A DNA stretch of 64,000 bases from Allocoprobacillus halotolerans (GCF_024399475.1 NZ_CP101620.1:2275608-2339607), one strand, 5' to 3'. Positions 8,533 through 18,709 are shown, counted from the stretch's first letter. The notes: a model not told the origin generated them from the sequence alone. A program made the numbers and translations.

Positions 8533-10532
8533 AAAAATTGCTTTGATTGGAAATCAAAATTGTGGAAAAACAACATTATTTAATGCCTTAACAGGTTCAT
8601 CACAACATGTTGGAAATTTTCCAGGGGTAACTGTAGAGAAAAAACAGGATTCATTAAAAAGCATAAAGATGAATTGGAATTGATAGATTTACCGGGTATT
8701 TATTCATTATCTCCCTATACTTCAGAAGAAATTGTATCTATTCGTTATTTATTGGAAGAAAAACCATGTTTAATTATCAATATCATAGATGCAACGAATA
8801 TGGAAAGAAATCTTTATTTAACAACTCAATTGTTGGAATTAAATATTCCTATGATTTTAGTATTAAATATGATGGATGAAGTTATAGTTAGTGGTAACAG
8901 TATTGATATTGATGGTTTAAAAGAATGTTTAGAAATGGATGTTGTGCCTATTTCAGCAAGTAAAAATGAAGGAATTGAAGATGTCATTACAGCTATTGAA
9001 AATAATTTAAATAAACCATCACATCATATTGATATTTGTCATGGTGTTGTGCATAAGGCCATTCATTCTATTTCTCATATTGTGGAACAAAGTGTACAAT
9101 CTTCACATTTACCATTACGCTATTGTGTGACCAAAATAATTGAAGGTGACGAAGATATGTTTGATCAGTTACGTATTGATCAAGGAGATCGTCATATTAT
9201 TGAGCATATTTTAGAAAAAATGGAGGAAGAAGCAAAAACAGATCGTGAAGCGGCTTTGGTTGATATGCGTTATTCTTTTATAGAAGATGTTTGCCAACAT
9301 ACTGTTTTTATTGAAAGTGAAACCAAGGAGCAAATTCGTTCTGAAAAAATTGATCAGTTGTTAACGCATAAATACTTAGGAATTCCTATTTTTATCTTTA
9401 TTATGTTATTGATTTTCTATTTAACTTTTTCATTAATAGGAGCGCCTTTACAGGATTTGATGGATATGCTTATCAGTCAATTTTCTGATATGATCATTCG
9501 ACTTTTAGAAAAGAATGATGTTGCTTTTTGGTTGCGTTCTTTAGTCGGTGATGGTATTCTTGCCGGTGTTGGAAGTGTTTTATCTTTTTTACCAGTCATT
9601 GTCATTTTATTTTTCTTTTTATCAATGTTAGAAGATAGTGGTTATATGGCAAGGGTGGCTTTTGTTATGGATAAGGCATTAAGAAAAATTGGACTTTCTG
9701 GTCGTTCGTTTGTTCCTATGTTGATTGGATTTGGATGTAGTGTACCAGCGATAATGGCCACACGTACTTTGTCCAGTGATAGAGATCGTAAGATGACTAT
9801 TATTTTAACACCTTTTATGTCCTGTAGTGCTAAATTGCCAATATATGGAATGATTATTGCTGCTTTTTTCCTCATAAGGCAGCGCTTGTAATGATAACAA
9901 TATATTGTATTGGTATATTGGTTGCGATTGTTTCGGCCATATTGCTTAAAAGTACTATTTTTATAGGAGAACCAGTACCCTTTGTTTTGGAGTTACCAGC
10001 TTATCGTATACCAACTCTTAAAAATGTTTATTTAAATGTTTTAGATAAAGCCAAAGATTTTATTCATAAAGCTTTTACTATTATATTTATGGCATCCATT
10101 GTGATTTGGTTTTTACAAAGTTTTAATTTTACATTTGATTTTGTATCTGATAGTTCACAAAGTATGTTAGCAACCATAGGATCTTTTGTCTCACCTATTT
10201 TTGCTCCACTGGGATTTAATGATTGGCGTGCTTCAACGGCTCTTATGACTGGTATTACAGCAAAAGAATCAGTTGTTTCTACTTTAACTGTTTTAACACA
10301 GTCTTCATCTACAGCAGCTTTCAATCAAGCTTTGGTTGGTATTTTTACACCTTTATCTTCTTTTACATTTTTAGTTTTTACAGTTTTATATATGCCTTGT
10401 ATTGCCGCTTTTGCTGCAACGAGACGTGAACTTCATTCGTGGGTGCAGGCAATTTTAACAGTATTGTTTCAAACTGGAATGGCTTATCTGGTAGCGTTGC
10501 TTATTTATCAGATTGGACATTTTCTCATTTAG
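8525..10532 (+). CDS. feoB: Ferrous iron transporter FeoB (two one-base deletions)
   Basis: Membrane Fe(II) transporter with an N-terminal G-protein domain. Starting at the ATG at 8525: G1 [10 protein letters not shown]3 DLPG ([16 protein letters not shown]), G4 NMMD, then the helical bundle and gate domains, with [15 protein letters not shown] and [13 protein letters not shown] typical of FeoB. Frame breaks in the A-run 8639-8644 and the T-run 9864-9869; restoring one base at each gives a continuous protein of about 669 aa, the normal length. No FeoC is visible downstream. Confidence 0.93.
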
Positions 10533-10542
10533 GGGGATTAAA

Positions 10543-11184
10543 ATGGATAAAAATTATGAAACATTATTGCATATCAAAGAAAATCAGTTAATCAAAGCAT
10601 TTGAAAAAAATAATATGAGTTGTATGGTTGTTAAAAATAAAGAAGAACTGCATCATTATTTAAAAAATATTTTAATAGCACAAAAGAAAGTAGCAGTGGG
10701 TGGAAGTGTAACCCTTACTAAGTTAGGTGTCCTTGATTTGATTCAAGAAAGTGATGTTCAGTTTATTGATCGCTATGAAGAAGGATTATCTGATGAACAA
10801 GTTTATGAGAGATTACGTGAAGGGTTATTATCTGACATTTTTATCACAAGCACGAATGCTTTAACGATGGATGGATGTCTCTATAATGTTGATGGTAGAG
10901 GAAATCGTGTATCTGCAATGATTTTTGGGCCACGTGAAGTTTATGTGATTGCAGGATTGAATAAAATTTTTAATAATGAACAAGAAGCGATGACACATAT
11001 TCGTGAGTATAGTGCTCCAGCTAATGCGTTGCGTTTAAATAAGAAAACACCATGTACAAAACTTGGTAGCTGTCAGGATTGTTTCAGTGAAGGACGAATT
11101 TGTTCAAGTTATGTTAAACTTGGTTATCAAGGTCAAAAGAATCGTATACACATTATCATTATTGAAGAAAATATTGGATATTAG
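10543..11184 (+). CDS. LUD-domain (LutC/YkgG-like) protein
   Basis: 213-aa member of the LUD family (lactate utilisation protein C / DUF162). Visible: KKVAVGGSVTLTKLG, LLSDIFITSTNALTMDGCLYNVDGRGNRV and a C-terminal Cys-rich stretch (CTKLGSCQDCFSEGRIC) that could bind metal. The ATG at 10543 follows AGGGGGAT; an in-frame upstream start at 10513 lies inside feoB and is less likely. Solitary LUD proteins without lutAB are common and of unknown function. Probably in the feoAB transcription unit. Confidence 0.85.
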   Translation: MDKNYETLLHIKENQLIKAFEKNNMSCMVVKNKEELHHYLKNILIAQKKVAVGGSVTLTKLGVLDLIQESDVQFIDRYEEGLSDEQVYERLREGLLSDIFITSTNALTMDGCLYNVDGRGNRVSAMIFGPREVYVIAGLNKIFNNEQEAMTHIREYSAPANALRLNKKTPCTKLGSCQDCFSEGRICSSYVKLGYQGQKNRIHIIIIEENIGY

Positions 11185-11193
11185 GTGAAAATT

Positions 11194-12641
11194 ATGAAAA
11201 AAACAGGAATACTTTTTCCTATTTCAGCTTTGCCAAGTGCATATGGAGTAGGGGATTTTGGAAAAAATGCATATCAATTTATTGATAAAATTGCTCAAGC
11301 AAGAATAAAGATATGGCAAATCTTACCCTTGAATCCATTAGGTTATGGTAATTCTCCATATCAACCGTTATCAAGTCACGCAGGAGATGAATTGTATCTT
11401 GATCTTGATACTTTTATTCAAAATGGTTTGTTGAAGGAAGAGGAAGTAAAAAAGAAATATCACAAAATTTATATGTTGACTACACAAAAATCAGAAAACA
11501 AAAACAAGAATACTATCAATTAGCTTTCTCGCGTTTTGTGCCTGATGATGATTATTATGCTTTTGTTGAAAAAAACAAGTCATGGCTCTATGCATATGCA
11601 GTTTTTAGAGTCTTTAAAACATATCATCATGAACGTTCATGGATAGAGTGGGAAGAAGAATATAAAAATTTTCAGCAAGATCAAACATTTTCCTTATTAC
11701 CATTTACAAAAGATATGGATTATCATATGTTTTTACAATATTTCTTTTTCTTACAATGGCAACAATTAAGAAATTATGCCCATCAAAAAAATATTGAAAT
11801 TATTGGTGATATGCCTATTTATGTTGGCTTGGATTCAGCGGATGTTTGGCAGAATCGTGAAAGTTTCTTATTAGAAGAAGATGGAACACCATCTTTTGTG
11901 GCGGGTGTACCACCAGATTATTTTAGTAAATTTGGTCAAAGATGGGGAAATCCTCTTTATGATTGGGAATATTTAAAAAAACATGATTATACTTTCTGGG
12001 TGGAACGTATGAAAGCATCGCAACAAATGTATGATTGCGTACGCATTGATCATTTTAGAGCTTTTGATACTTATTGGGAAATTCCAGCTAGTGAACCAAC
12101 TGCGGTTATTGGAAAATGGATTGAAGGACCTGCTTATGATTTGTTTGATGCTTTATATGCCAAAGTTCAGAATTTATCTATTTTAGCTGAGGATTTAGGT
12201 GATTTAAGAAGTGAAGTTTATCAATTAAGAGATTATTATCATTTAAAAGGAATGTATGTTTTTCAATTCCATTATGCCTCAGATTTTGATTTTTCTAAGG
12301 TCGTTGTTTATAGTGGAACTCACGATAATGATACATTAAATGGCTGGTTAAAAACACTTAAGAAAGCAGAATATAAAAAGTTAGAAACATTATTAAAAGA
12401 TTATTCAGAAACATGGATGTATCAAAAAATCTTGCATTATTGTTTGGATTTAGAGGCTCAAGAAGTCATTATTCCAGTGTGGGATATCATGGGAAAAGAC
12501 AGTGATTGTCGTTTTAATGTTCCTGGGCAAATTGGATCACCTAACTGGGAATACCACTTAACGGATTTTAAAGAATTTGATGTCTATTTAGAACAGTTCT
12601 CTCATATGATAAAAGAGAGTCAAAGGGGTGATGAATCATGA
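11194..12641 (+). CDS. malQ: 4-alpha-glucanotransferase (one-base deletion)
   Basis: GH77 amylomaltase transferring alpha-1,4-glucan segments in maltodextrin/glycogen metabolism. N-terminal FPISALPSAYGVGDFG and QILPLNPLGYGNSPYQ are diagnostic; the catalytic groups are in VRIDHFRAFDTYW, ILAEDLGD and SGTHDNDT. The A-run 11448-11453 lacks one base; restoring it gives about 482 aa, a normal length. The start ATG at 11194 has AGGTG at 11183-11187. Overlaps the next gene by ATGA. No other maltose genes are adjacent. Confidence 0.93.
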
Positions 12642-13903
12642 AAAGAGCGATTGTTTTAGCTGGTGGAGGAGCGAAAGGAGCTTATGAAGCTGGTTTTATC
12701 AAGGCTATTCATGAAGCCAAAATGGATTATCAGATTGTGACAGGAACATCTATAGGTGCTTTAAATGCCTGTTTATTAGCACAAAAGGATATAGATGTTC
12801 TTTTGCATTTATGGGAAAGTATAGATGAAAAAGATGTTTTTGCTGGTGGATTACCTAATTTGGCTGGTGATTTGGAGCATATGTTAGATCAATCTCATCT
12901 TGCTGTATCATTTTTTAAAGCTTATGTGAAAGAAAAAGGTGCAGATATTAGTCCATTGAAACAATTGATAAGAGATTTACTAAACGAAGATAAATTATTG
13001 AAATCACCGATTGATTTTGGTTTATGTACAGTTCATTATCCTTCATTAAAACCATTATATATCACTAAAGAAGAAATGCCACGTCAACATATCTACGATT
13101 ATTTATTAGCCAGTGCCTCATGTTTTCCTTTATTCCCGATTCATCATTTTGCGAATCAATCTTTTATTGATGGAGGCTATTATGATAATGTTCCTATTGA
13201 TTTGGCTTTTGCAATGGGAGCAGATGAAGTGTTAGTTATAGATATGGCTTATCCTGTTAAGCATCCCTATTATCTTCATCGCCCAAATATTCACTATACT
13301 TATCCACCCGTTCCATTGAATGGTTTTATGGATTTTTCAAGGGATTCTCTTGATTGTTTGATGCGCTTAGGCTATCTTCAAGGTCAAAAAACTATGCAGA
13401 AATATGTTGGGAATCGTTATACTTTTTTACCTTTTCAAACTTCATTGTTTGAAACAGTTTATCAAAATGTCTTATATACGGAAAGAAGAATAAGAGAATA
13501 TACAAGTAATAGCAGTAAAGATCATCTTTATCAACAATTTCTTGAAAGCCATTTTCAACAGCCGCTCTCTAAACAGGATTATTTATATGTTCTATTAGAT
13601 TGGATTTGTGAACTGTTAGACAGAGATATTAGTTATGCTTATCATTTTGATATGTTAGTTGATGATATTATAGAGGATTTTCAGGAGTATCAAAAGAGTG
13701 ATTTTTCAGGAATTCTTAATGGTGATTTGCATATTTTAGAACATTTGCATAATCGTGGTATTGTGGGAATGCTTTTACATTTTTTGTTTTATCCTGAACA
13801 TGATAAGATTGGTATGGATAGATTAATGAGTTTATTTGATAAACAATATATGATGGCATTATTTATAAAAATGTTGTATTTAAAAAAACAAAGTCTGTTA
13901 TAG
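12638..13903 (+). CDS. Patatin-like phospholipase
   Basis: 421-aa patatin-family protein (lipid acyl hydrolase). Motifs: oxyanion hole GGGAKGAYEAG near residue 10, nucleophile elbow GTSIG, and the DGG triad (IDGGYYDNVP) with the catalytic Asp. After the patatin domain (about 290 aa) there is a C-terminal extension of around 130 aa with no motif I recognise. No signal peptide, so probably cytoplasmic. Coupled to malQ by ATGA overlap. Its end overlaps the convergent coaX end by 6 bp. Confidence 0.88.
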   Translation: MKRAIVLAGGGAKGAYEAGFIKAIHEAKMDYQIVTGTSIGALNACLLAQKDIDVLLHLWESIDEKDVFAGGLPNLAGDLEHMLDQSHLAVSFFKAYVKEKGADISPLKQLIRDLLNEDKLLKSPIDFGLCTVHYPSLKPLYITKEEMPRQHIYDYLLASASCFPLFPIHHFANQSFIDGGYYDNVPIDLAFAMGADEVLVIDMAYPVKHPYYLHRPNIHYTYPPVPLNGFMDFSRDSLDCLMRLGYLQGQKTMQKYVGNRYTFLPFQTSLFETVYQNVLYTERRIREYTSNSSKDHLYQQFLESHFQQPLSKQDYLYVLLDWICELLDRDISYAYHFDMLVDDIIEDFQEYQKSDFSGILNGDLHILEHLHNRGIVGMLLHFLFYPEHDKIGMDRLMSLFDKQYMMALFIKMLYLKKQSLL

Positions 13904-13914
13904 ACCTTGTTTTT
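13887..13914. terminator. Bidirectional terminator embedded in two convergent gene ends
   Basis: AACAAAGTCT (13887-13896), loop GTTAT, AGACCTTGTT (13902-13911), one mismatch, flanked by an A-run on one side and T-run on the other. It overlaps the last codons of both patatin and coaX. Confidence 0.65.
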
Positions 13915-14688
13915 CATATAAGTTTCTTTTTGTTTTATCATAAATAATTTTTAATCCTTTAAAAGTGAGATCAGCATCATAAATATCAATCATATCTGTT
14001 TCTTGAGCAATCATTCTACCTAATCCACCAGTTGAAATGACTTTCATATCTTGTTGATATTCTTTTTTGATTTGTTTAATTAAATACTCTGTCTGTCCAA
14101 TATATCCAAAAAAACACCAGCTTGCATACTTTTAATTGTATTTTTAGCAATAATACGATCAGGTTTTTTGATTTCAATTTCTGGAAGTTTGGCTGCGTGT
14201 GAAGATAAAGCATTGGCACAAATACCAATTCCAGGAGCAGTCGCTCCACCTAAGAATTCACCTTTATGACTGACAACATCATAAGTTGTTGCTGTGCCAA
14301 AATCAATCACTAAACATGGACCACCATAAGTATAGTAGGCACCAGCCGCATCAACTAAACGGTCAGCCCCCAGTGTTGAAGGATTATCAATACGAATATC
14401 AATGCCAGTTTTCACACCAGGACCAATAAAAATTGGATTTTTGTGTAAATATTTTTTAATACAGTTTGTAAAAGAATAATTGATTTTGGGAACAACGCTG
14501 CTAATGATGATATCTTCAATATCTTGAGTCGATATTGAAGAGGCATTTAAGAAGGATAATAACATAAAACCGTATTCATCAGATGTTCTTTGAAATTTCG
14601 TAGTTAAGCGATAAGTCCCAATTAATGCATCTTGATGATAGATTCCCATTGTAATATTTGTATTTCCAATATCAATAACAATTAACAT
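13898..14688 (-). CDS. coaX: Type III pantothenate kinase (one-base deletion)
   Basis: CoaX phosphorylates pantothenate, first step of CoA biosynthesis. MLIVIDIGNTNITMGIY is the N-terminal phosphate-binding signature; GADRLVDAAGAY and VIDFGTATTYDVV are typical. The frame breaks in the A-run 14108-14114 (minus-strand T-run); one more base restores FFGYIGQTEYL... then VISTGGLGRMI and a C-terminus ending at 13898, about 263 aa. It follows coaBC with a 7-nt overlap, in a pantothenate-to-CoA operon. Confidence 0.92.
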
Positions 14689-15875
14689 TTTTCATCCTCC
14701 CATTGTTTCATTTGATTTAAAATTAAAACAGACAATTCATTTTTAGACATCAATTCATAATGTTGAATATCATCTGGAGTTAAAATACTGACAACATTTG
14801 TATCTCCTTGAAAACCAGCACCTTTTGTTTTTAAATGATTGGCAACAATCATATCACAATTTTTCTTTTTTAATTTTTGTTTAGCATTTTGAATTAAATC
14901 TTGAGTTTCCATCGCAAAACCACAAATAACTTGATGAGAACTTCTTTGTTGACCGATTTTGTAGAGTATATCCTGATTTTTTTGTAATTGTAAAGTGAGT
15001 GTATCATCACTCTTTTTTATTTTTTCTTGGGCAATTGTTTGACAACTATAGTCACCCACAGTCGCTGCCATAATAATATAATCATAATCATGAACACGTT
15101 GCATGATTTCATCGTGCATTTCTTTTGCACTGACAACATCAATCACTTCCACACCATAAGGTTTGGCTAATGATGTTGGACCACTGATTAATGTGACTTG
15201 TGCTCCCAATAAAAAGGCATGACGCGCTAAAGCATAGCCCATCTTTCCACTTGAATGATTGGTAATAAAACGAACAGGATCAATGCTTTCCTGCGTTGGG
15301 CCGGCACTCACTAAGATCTTTTTGTTTTGTAATGTTTTAGGCATCAACATATATTCAATCATTTCTAATAGAACAGATTCATCAGCCAACTTTCCTTTTC
15401 CTACATCACCACAGGCAAGAAGTCCAGCTATTGGTTCAACAAAAACAACCCCTGTATCTTTTAGAATTTGCATATTTTTTTGTGTTATTGCATTTTCATA
15501 CATATGAACATTCATAGCAGGAGCTATTAATTTAGGACAAGTTGCAGCTAGAAAAGCACTTGTCAACATATTGTCAGCCATCCCATAAGCCATCTTAGCA
15601 ATCGTATGAGCACTCGCTGGAACAACCATAAATAAATCTGCATCTTTGACGATATCTATATGAGTAATAATGGCAGGATTTTCATCATCGAATGTATCAA
15701 CATAAACTTTACGTTTTGTTAATGATTGAATACAAACAGGTGTAATAAAACGCGTGGCACTCTCACTCATCATAACTTCAACCAGATATCCTTTTTTTAC
15801 TAAATCACTAATCAACTGAACACTTTTAAAGGCAGCAATGCTACCAGTTATACCAATAATTATTTTTTTAGACAT
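14682..15875 (-). CDS. coaBC: Phosphopantothenoylcysteine decarboxylase / phosphopantothenate-cysteine ligase
   Basis: 397-aa bifunctional Dfp (CoaBC). N-terminal flavoprotein decarboxylase: GITGSIAAFKSV, the PASAHTIAKMAYGMADN segment and PAMNVHMYEN. C-terminal ligase: SAGPTQESIDPVRFITNHSSGKMGYALA and AATVGDY. Full length, intact. It is in the middle of the minus-strand panT-coaBC-coaX unit, which gives vitamin uptake plus three CoA-pathway activities together. Confidence 0.95.
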   Translation of the reverse strand: MSKKIIIGITGSIAAFKSVQLISDLVKKGYLVEVMMSESATRFITPVCIQSLTKRKVYVDTFDDENPAIITHIDIVKDADLFMVVPASAHTIAKMAYGMADNMLTSAFLAATCPKLIAPAMNVHMYENAITQKNMQILKDTGVVFVEPIAGLLACGDVGKGKLADESVLLEMIEYMLMPKTLQNKKILVSAGPTQESIDPVRFITNHSSGKMGYALARHAFLLGAQVTLISGPTSLAKPYGVEVIDVVSAKEMHDEIMQRVHDYDYIIMAATVGDYSCQTIAQEKIKKSDDTLTLQLQKNQDILYKIGQQRSSHQVICGFAMETQDLIQNAKQKLKKKNCDMIVANHLKTKGAGFQGDTNVVSILTPDDIQHYELMSKNELSVLILNQMKQWEDEKC

Positions 15876-15884
15876 TTGATCACC

Positions 15885-16474
15885 TTATTTCTTAATTTGA
15901 ATTAGAATACGTGAAACAATAACCGCAATAATTGTTCCAACAATGGCTTCTAATAAACTTGTTGTCGCAATAAGCGTTAAAAGGTAGGGGAGTAGTTTTG
16001 AAAAGGTCATACCAAGTGCACTAGCATATTGATGACCAAAGAACAGATAAATCCCACCTAAAACAAGAATTGTATTTGTCATTGCTCCTAAAAAGCACCT
16101 AGCCCCATTGCGATGATTGTGTGCTTTTTCAATTTTTCATAAATAAAACCTGCAACATATCCAATGCATACTCTTGGAATAATTGCAACGACCATACTCC
16201 AGAAAGAACCACTGATAAAAGGAGAAAAGACAAAAGATGTAATAGTAGGCTGAATAGTATTGATAACTAAGCTAGATAAGCCAAAAACCAGACCAATCAT
16301 TGCACCTTGTTTTTTTCCTAGAACGATTCCTGCAATAATAACGGGAATATGCAAAGTAGTAGCACGTAACGGGCCAATTGGAATAAATCCTAAAAAGGGA
16401 ATCATAACCATTAAAATCTCAATGGCTATAAAAAGCGACATCAATGCTAAATTCTTTGTTTTTTGTTTATTCAT
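15885..16474 (-). CDS. panT: ECF transporter S component, pantothenate-type (one-base deletion)
   Basis: Small hydrophobic substrate-binding (S) component of an energy-coupling-factor transporter, about 196 aa after restoring one base in the run 16090-16094 (junction GLGAFLGAMTNT). Features: PFLGFIPIGPLRATTLHIPVIIAGIVLGKKQGAMIGLVFG, typical of the pantothenate/COG4684 group, and six or so membrane segments. The start at 16474 is chosen because a strong GTGGAGGT SD precedes it. Substrate assignment rests on family resemblance plus the adjacent coaBC and coaX. The EcfAAT module is not in the window. Confidence 0.82.
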
Positions 16475-16628
16475 TTGTACCTCCACTGTCATTTCGTTAC
16501 CGAATACGACGTTTCTTTATTTTGTAAAAAAGAATAGTTAGTGCTATAAAAGTCACTACTTTCAGCATTCTTTTTTTCATTTCACATTATACATGGTTAT
16601 ATAGACAAAAGCAATCATAGAATATTAT

Positions 16629-16685
16629 CAATAATGATTACTATTATTGAAAAGTTATTGAATTAATTTTTAAAGGGTGTATAAT
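16629..16685 (+). promoter_or_regulatory. Rubrerythrin promoter with upstream inverted repeat
   Basis: TTGAAT (16658-16663), 16-bp spacer, TATAAT (16680-16685). Upstream is a perfect inverted repeat CAATAAT-N7-ATTATTG (16629-16649), similar in base composition to Fur/PerR boxes but not a clear match to either. Confidence 0.55.
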
Positions 16686-16715
16686 GAAAGTAGATGAATA
16701 AGGAGGAAAAAAATT

Positions 16716-17366
16716 ATGGCAAAATGGGTTTGTATAATTTGTGGGTATGTTCATGAAGGAGATGTAGCTCCAGAACAATGTCCTATTTGTAAAGCTCCAG
16801 CTAGTCAATTTGAAAAAGTAGAAGAAAAGAAATCTAAATATGCTGGAACAAAAACTGAAAAGAATTTAATGGAAGCTTTTGCAGGAGAATCTCAAGCAAG
16901 AAATAAATATACTTACTTTGCAGAAATGGCAAGAAAAGAAGGTTTAGAACAAATTGCTGCGATTTTTGAAGAAACAGCGAATCAAGAAAAACAACATGCG
17001 AAAATGTGGTTTGCTGAATTTCATGGGATTGGGGCAACTGATGAAAACTTAGAAGTTGCTGCTGCTGGTGAAAATGAAGAATGGACTGATATGTATAAAC
17101 GTATGGCTGAAGAAGCAAGAGAAGAAGGATTTGAAGAATTAGCTATTAAGTTTGAAAATGTTGGTAAAGTAGAAAAATCACATGAAGCACGTTATTTAAG
17201 ATTATTGAAAAACTATAAAGAGGGAAAAACATTTAAAGGAGATGCACCAAAAGGATGGAAATGTAGACAATGTGGTTTCATCTATGAAGGTGAAGAAGCT
17301 CCTGAAAGATGTCCAACTTGTGGCTATCCAAAAGCTTATTTTGAAAGAATGGCTGAAAATTATTAA
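16716..17366 (+). CDS. Rubrerythrin flanked by rubredoxin domains at both ends
   Basis: 216-aa non-haem iron protein for peroxide/oxygen defence. Domain order: rubredoxin-like (C6, C9, C22, C25), rubrerythrin four-helix diiron domain (about 45-165, with [28 protein letters not shown] and [10 protein letters not shown] supplying Glu/His ligands), then a second rubredoxin-like domain (C183, C186, C199, C202). Classical rubrerythrins have only the C-terminal one and reverse rubrerythrins only the N-terminal one. The SD AAGGAGG precedes the ATG at 16716. Monocistronic with its own promoter and terminator. Confidence 0.93.
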   Translation: MAKWVCIICGYVHEGDVAPEQCPICKAPASQFEKVEEKKSKYAGTKTEKNLMEAFAGESQARNKYTYFAEMARKEGLEQIAAIFEETANQEKQHAKMWFAEFHGIGATDENLEVAAAGENEEWTDMYKRMAEEAREEGFEELAIKFENVGKVEKSHEARYLRLLKNYKEGKTFKGDAPKGWKCRQCGFIYEGEEAPERCPTCGYPKAYFERMAENY

Positions 17367-17378
17367 TCTAGATGACAA

Positions 17379-17405
17379 AATGGTGAGGGAACTCACCATT
17401 TTTAT
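17379..17405 (+). terminator. Rubrerythrin terminator
   Basis: AATGGTGAG, loop GGAA, CTCACCATT (17379-17400), then T-rich. Confidence 0.85.
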
Positions 17406-17408
17406 TTG

Positions 17409-17437
17409 TTGACACATAATACTATGTAATATATAAT
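17409..17437 (+). promoter_or_regulatory. Consensus sigma-A promoter with dyad in spacer, PadR operon
   Basis: TTGACA (17409-17414), exactly 17 bp, TATAAT (17432-17437). An inverted repeat ACATA-N4-TATGT (17414-17427) sits in the spacer, where PadR-type autoregulators usually bind. Confidence 0.7.
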
Positions 17438-17460
17438 ATAATGCATAAGGAGGTTTTGCA

Positions 17461-17778
17461 ATGGATCCGCAGCTAAAGAAAGGTTTTTTAGAATTTTGTG
17501 TTTTAGCCAGTCTGGTTCAAAAAGATTCTTATGGTTATCAAATTGTAAAAGATGTGAGTGAGTGTATAGAAATTTCAGAATCAACTTTATATCCTATTTT
17601 AAAAAGATTGGAATCAAAACAATTGGTCACAACATATAGTATTGAACACAATCATCGTTTACGTCGATATTATCAAATGACGGAACTGGGAAAACGCCGA
17701 TTATTAGAATTTATGGAACAATGGCAGGATATAGAAAAAATTTATCATTATATTGAAGGAGAGTTGAAACATGACTAA
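17461..17778 (+). CDS. PadR family transcriptional regulator
   Basis: 105-aa winged-helix regulator of the PadR family: FLEFCVLASLVQKDSYGYQIVKDV, SESTLYPILKRLESKQLVT and RRYYQMTELGKRRL are the family hallmarks. Preceded by AAGGAGG. It overlaps the DUF1700 gene by 8 nt, the classic PadR-DUF1700-(DUF4097) arrangement in Bacillota envelope-stress-like modules. Autoregulation is likely from the dyad in its promoter. Confidence 0.93.
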   Translation: MDPQLKKGFLEFCVLASLVQKDSYGYQIVKDVSECIEISESTLYPILKRLESKQLVTTYSIEHNHRLRRYYQMTELGKRRLLEFMEQWQDIEKIYHYIEGELKHD

Positions 17779-18370
17779 ACAAGAATTTATCGCTTTGCTA
17801 ACACAAGCATTAAAAGAAGAAAGCTATGAAACAGTTGTGCAATCAGTATCTTATTATGAAGAAATGATTGATGATTTAATGGAAAATGGTTATAGTGAAA
17901 AAGAAGCTATTCATAAGTTGGGAAAATTAGAAGATATAGTTGCCCAAATGAAAGAAAGCGATGAAATCATTGAAATGAAACCGATTCAAAAAAGTCATTC
18001 GATTGTTTTGATTATCGCTTTGGTTTTGACATTTCCATTATGGGGTAGTCTATTAGCGACTTTTCTCATTTTACTTTTATGTGCATATATGTGTATATGG
18101 TTGATTCCATTTGTTGCCATTATCTTAACAGTCATGGGAGTTATTTGTTTTATCATTGGGATTTTTGGAACATTTCCACTTTTTGTTAAGAGTATGGCAC
18201 TCGGTATAACTCAATTAGGTGTCAGTGCTATTTTTGGTGGTATTGGGATGCTGGGAATCTGGCTTACGATGAAAACATATCATGTTATTACACAAAAATC
18301 TATTCAACTTGCAAAATGGACAAAAAATATCTTTATTTTAATGTTAAGAAAGGTTGGTTACGTATGTTAA
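17771..18370 (+). CDS. DUF1700 (HAAS-domain) membrane protein
   Basis: 199 aa. N-terminal cytoplasmic HAAS-like helices (MTKQEFIALLTQALKEE...YYEEMIDDLMENGYSEKEAIHKLG) followed by about four hydrophobic segments. This family is encoded with PadR regulators and is thought to act as a membrane partner or sensor; mechanism unknown. It overlaps both neighbours, so the three genes form one translationally coupled unit. Confidence 0.85.
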   Translation: MTKQEFIALLTQALKEESYETVVQSVSYYEEMIDDLMENGYSEKEAIHKLGKLEDIVAQMKESDEIIEMKPIQKSHSIVLIIALVLTFPLWGSLLATFLILLLCAYMCIWLIPFVAIILTVMGVICFIIGIFGTFPLFVKSMALGITQLGVSAIFGGIGMLGIWLTMKTYHVITQKSIQLAKWTKNIFILMLRKVGYVC

Positions 18371-18597
18371 AAAATGAATTCATCAGTCGTATTTTATTAA
18401 TAGCATTTGGTTTTTTGATGACAATGGGTATTGTTTTAAGTGGTATTGGTTTTGCTATGGGTGGAGGCATTGATTATTTAAAAGAAGAAGATCATCAATG
18501 GTATCAGCTTGTATCTGTTCAGGATGATTCTATTTATATTGGTCTTTCTTTTAGTGAAGATATGATTATTGGTGGTATTAATATTCCTTTGCCTTAA
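18364..18597 (+). CDS. Short membrane-anchored protein, third gene of PadR module
   Basis: 77 aa starting at the ATG at 18364 (overlaps the DUF1700 stop). One transmembrane segment (ILLIAFGFLMTMGIVLSGIGFAMGG) then about 40 residues ending GGINIPLP. In comparable modules the third gene encodes a DUF4097-type protein of 250-300 aa with a long beta-helix domain; here only the anchor and the first residues are present, so it may be a truncated remnant. No frame extension through the following AT-rich spacer was found. Confidence 0.6.
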   Translation: MLKNEFISRILLIAFGFLMTMGIVLSGIGFAMGGGIDYLKEEDHQWYQLVSVQDDSIYIGLSFSEDMIIGGINIPLP

Positions 18598-18684
18598 TTT
18601 ATTTTTATTAAATTCATTAATATTGAGCGTGAGATAAGTAAATATATTAAGACATTTGTTTAATCAATGATGATAAAGTAAAGT

Positions 18685-18709
18685 GGTGATAGATTTCATC
18701 ACCTTTTTT
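18685..18709 (+). terminator. Terminator of PadR module
   Basis: GGTGAT (18685-18690) and ATCACC (18698-18703) followed by six T. The stretch between 18598 and this hairpin shows no gene. Confidence 0.8.
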
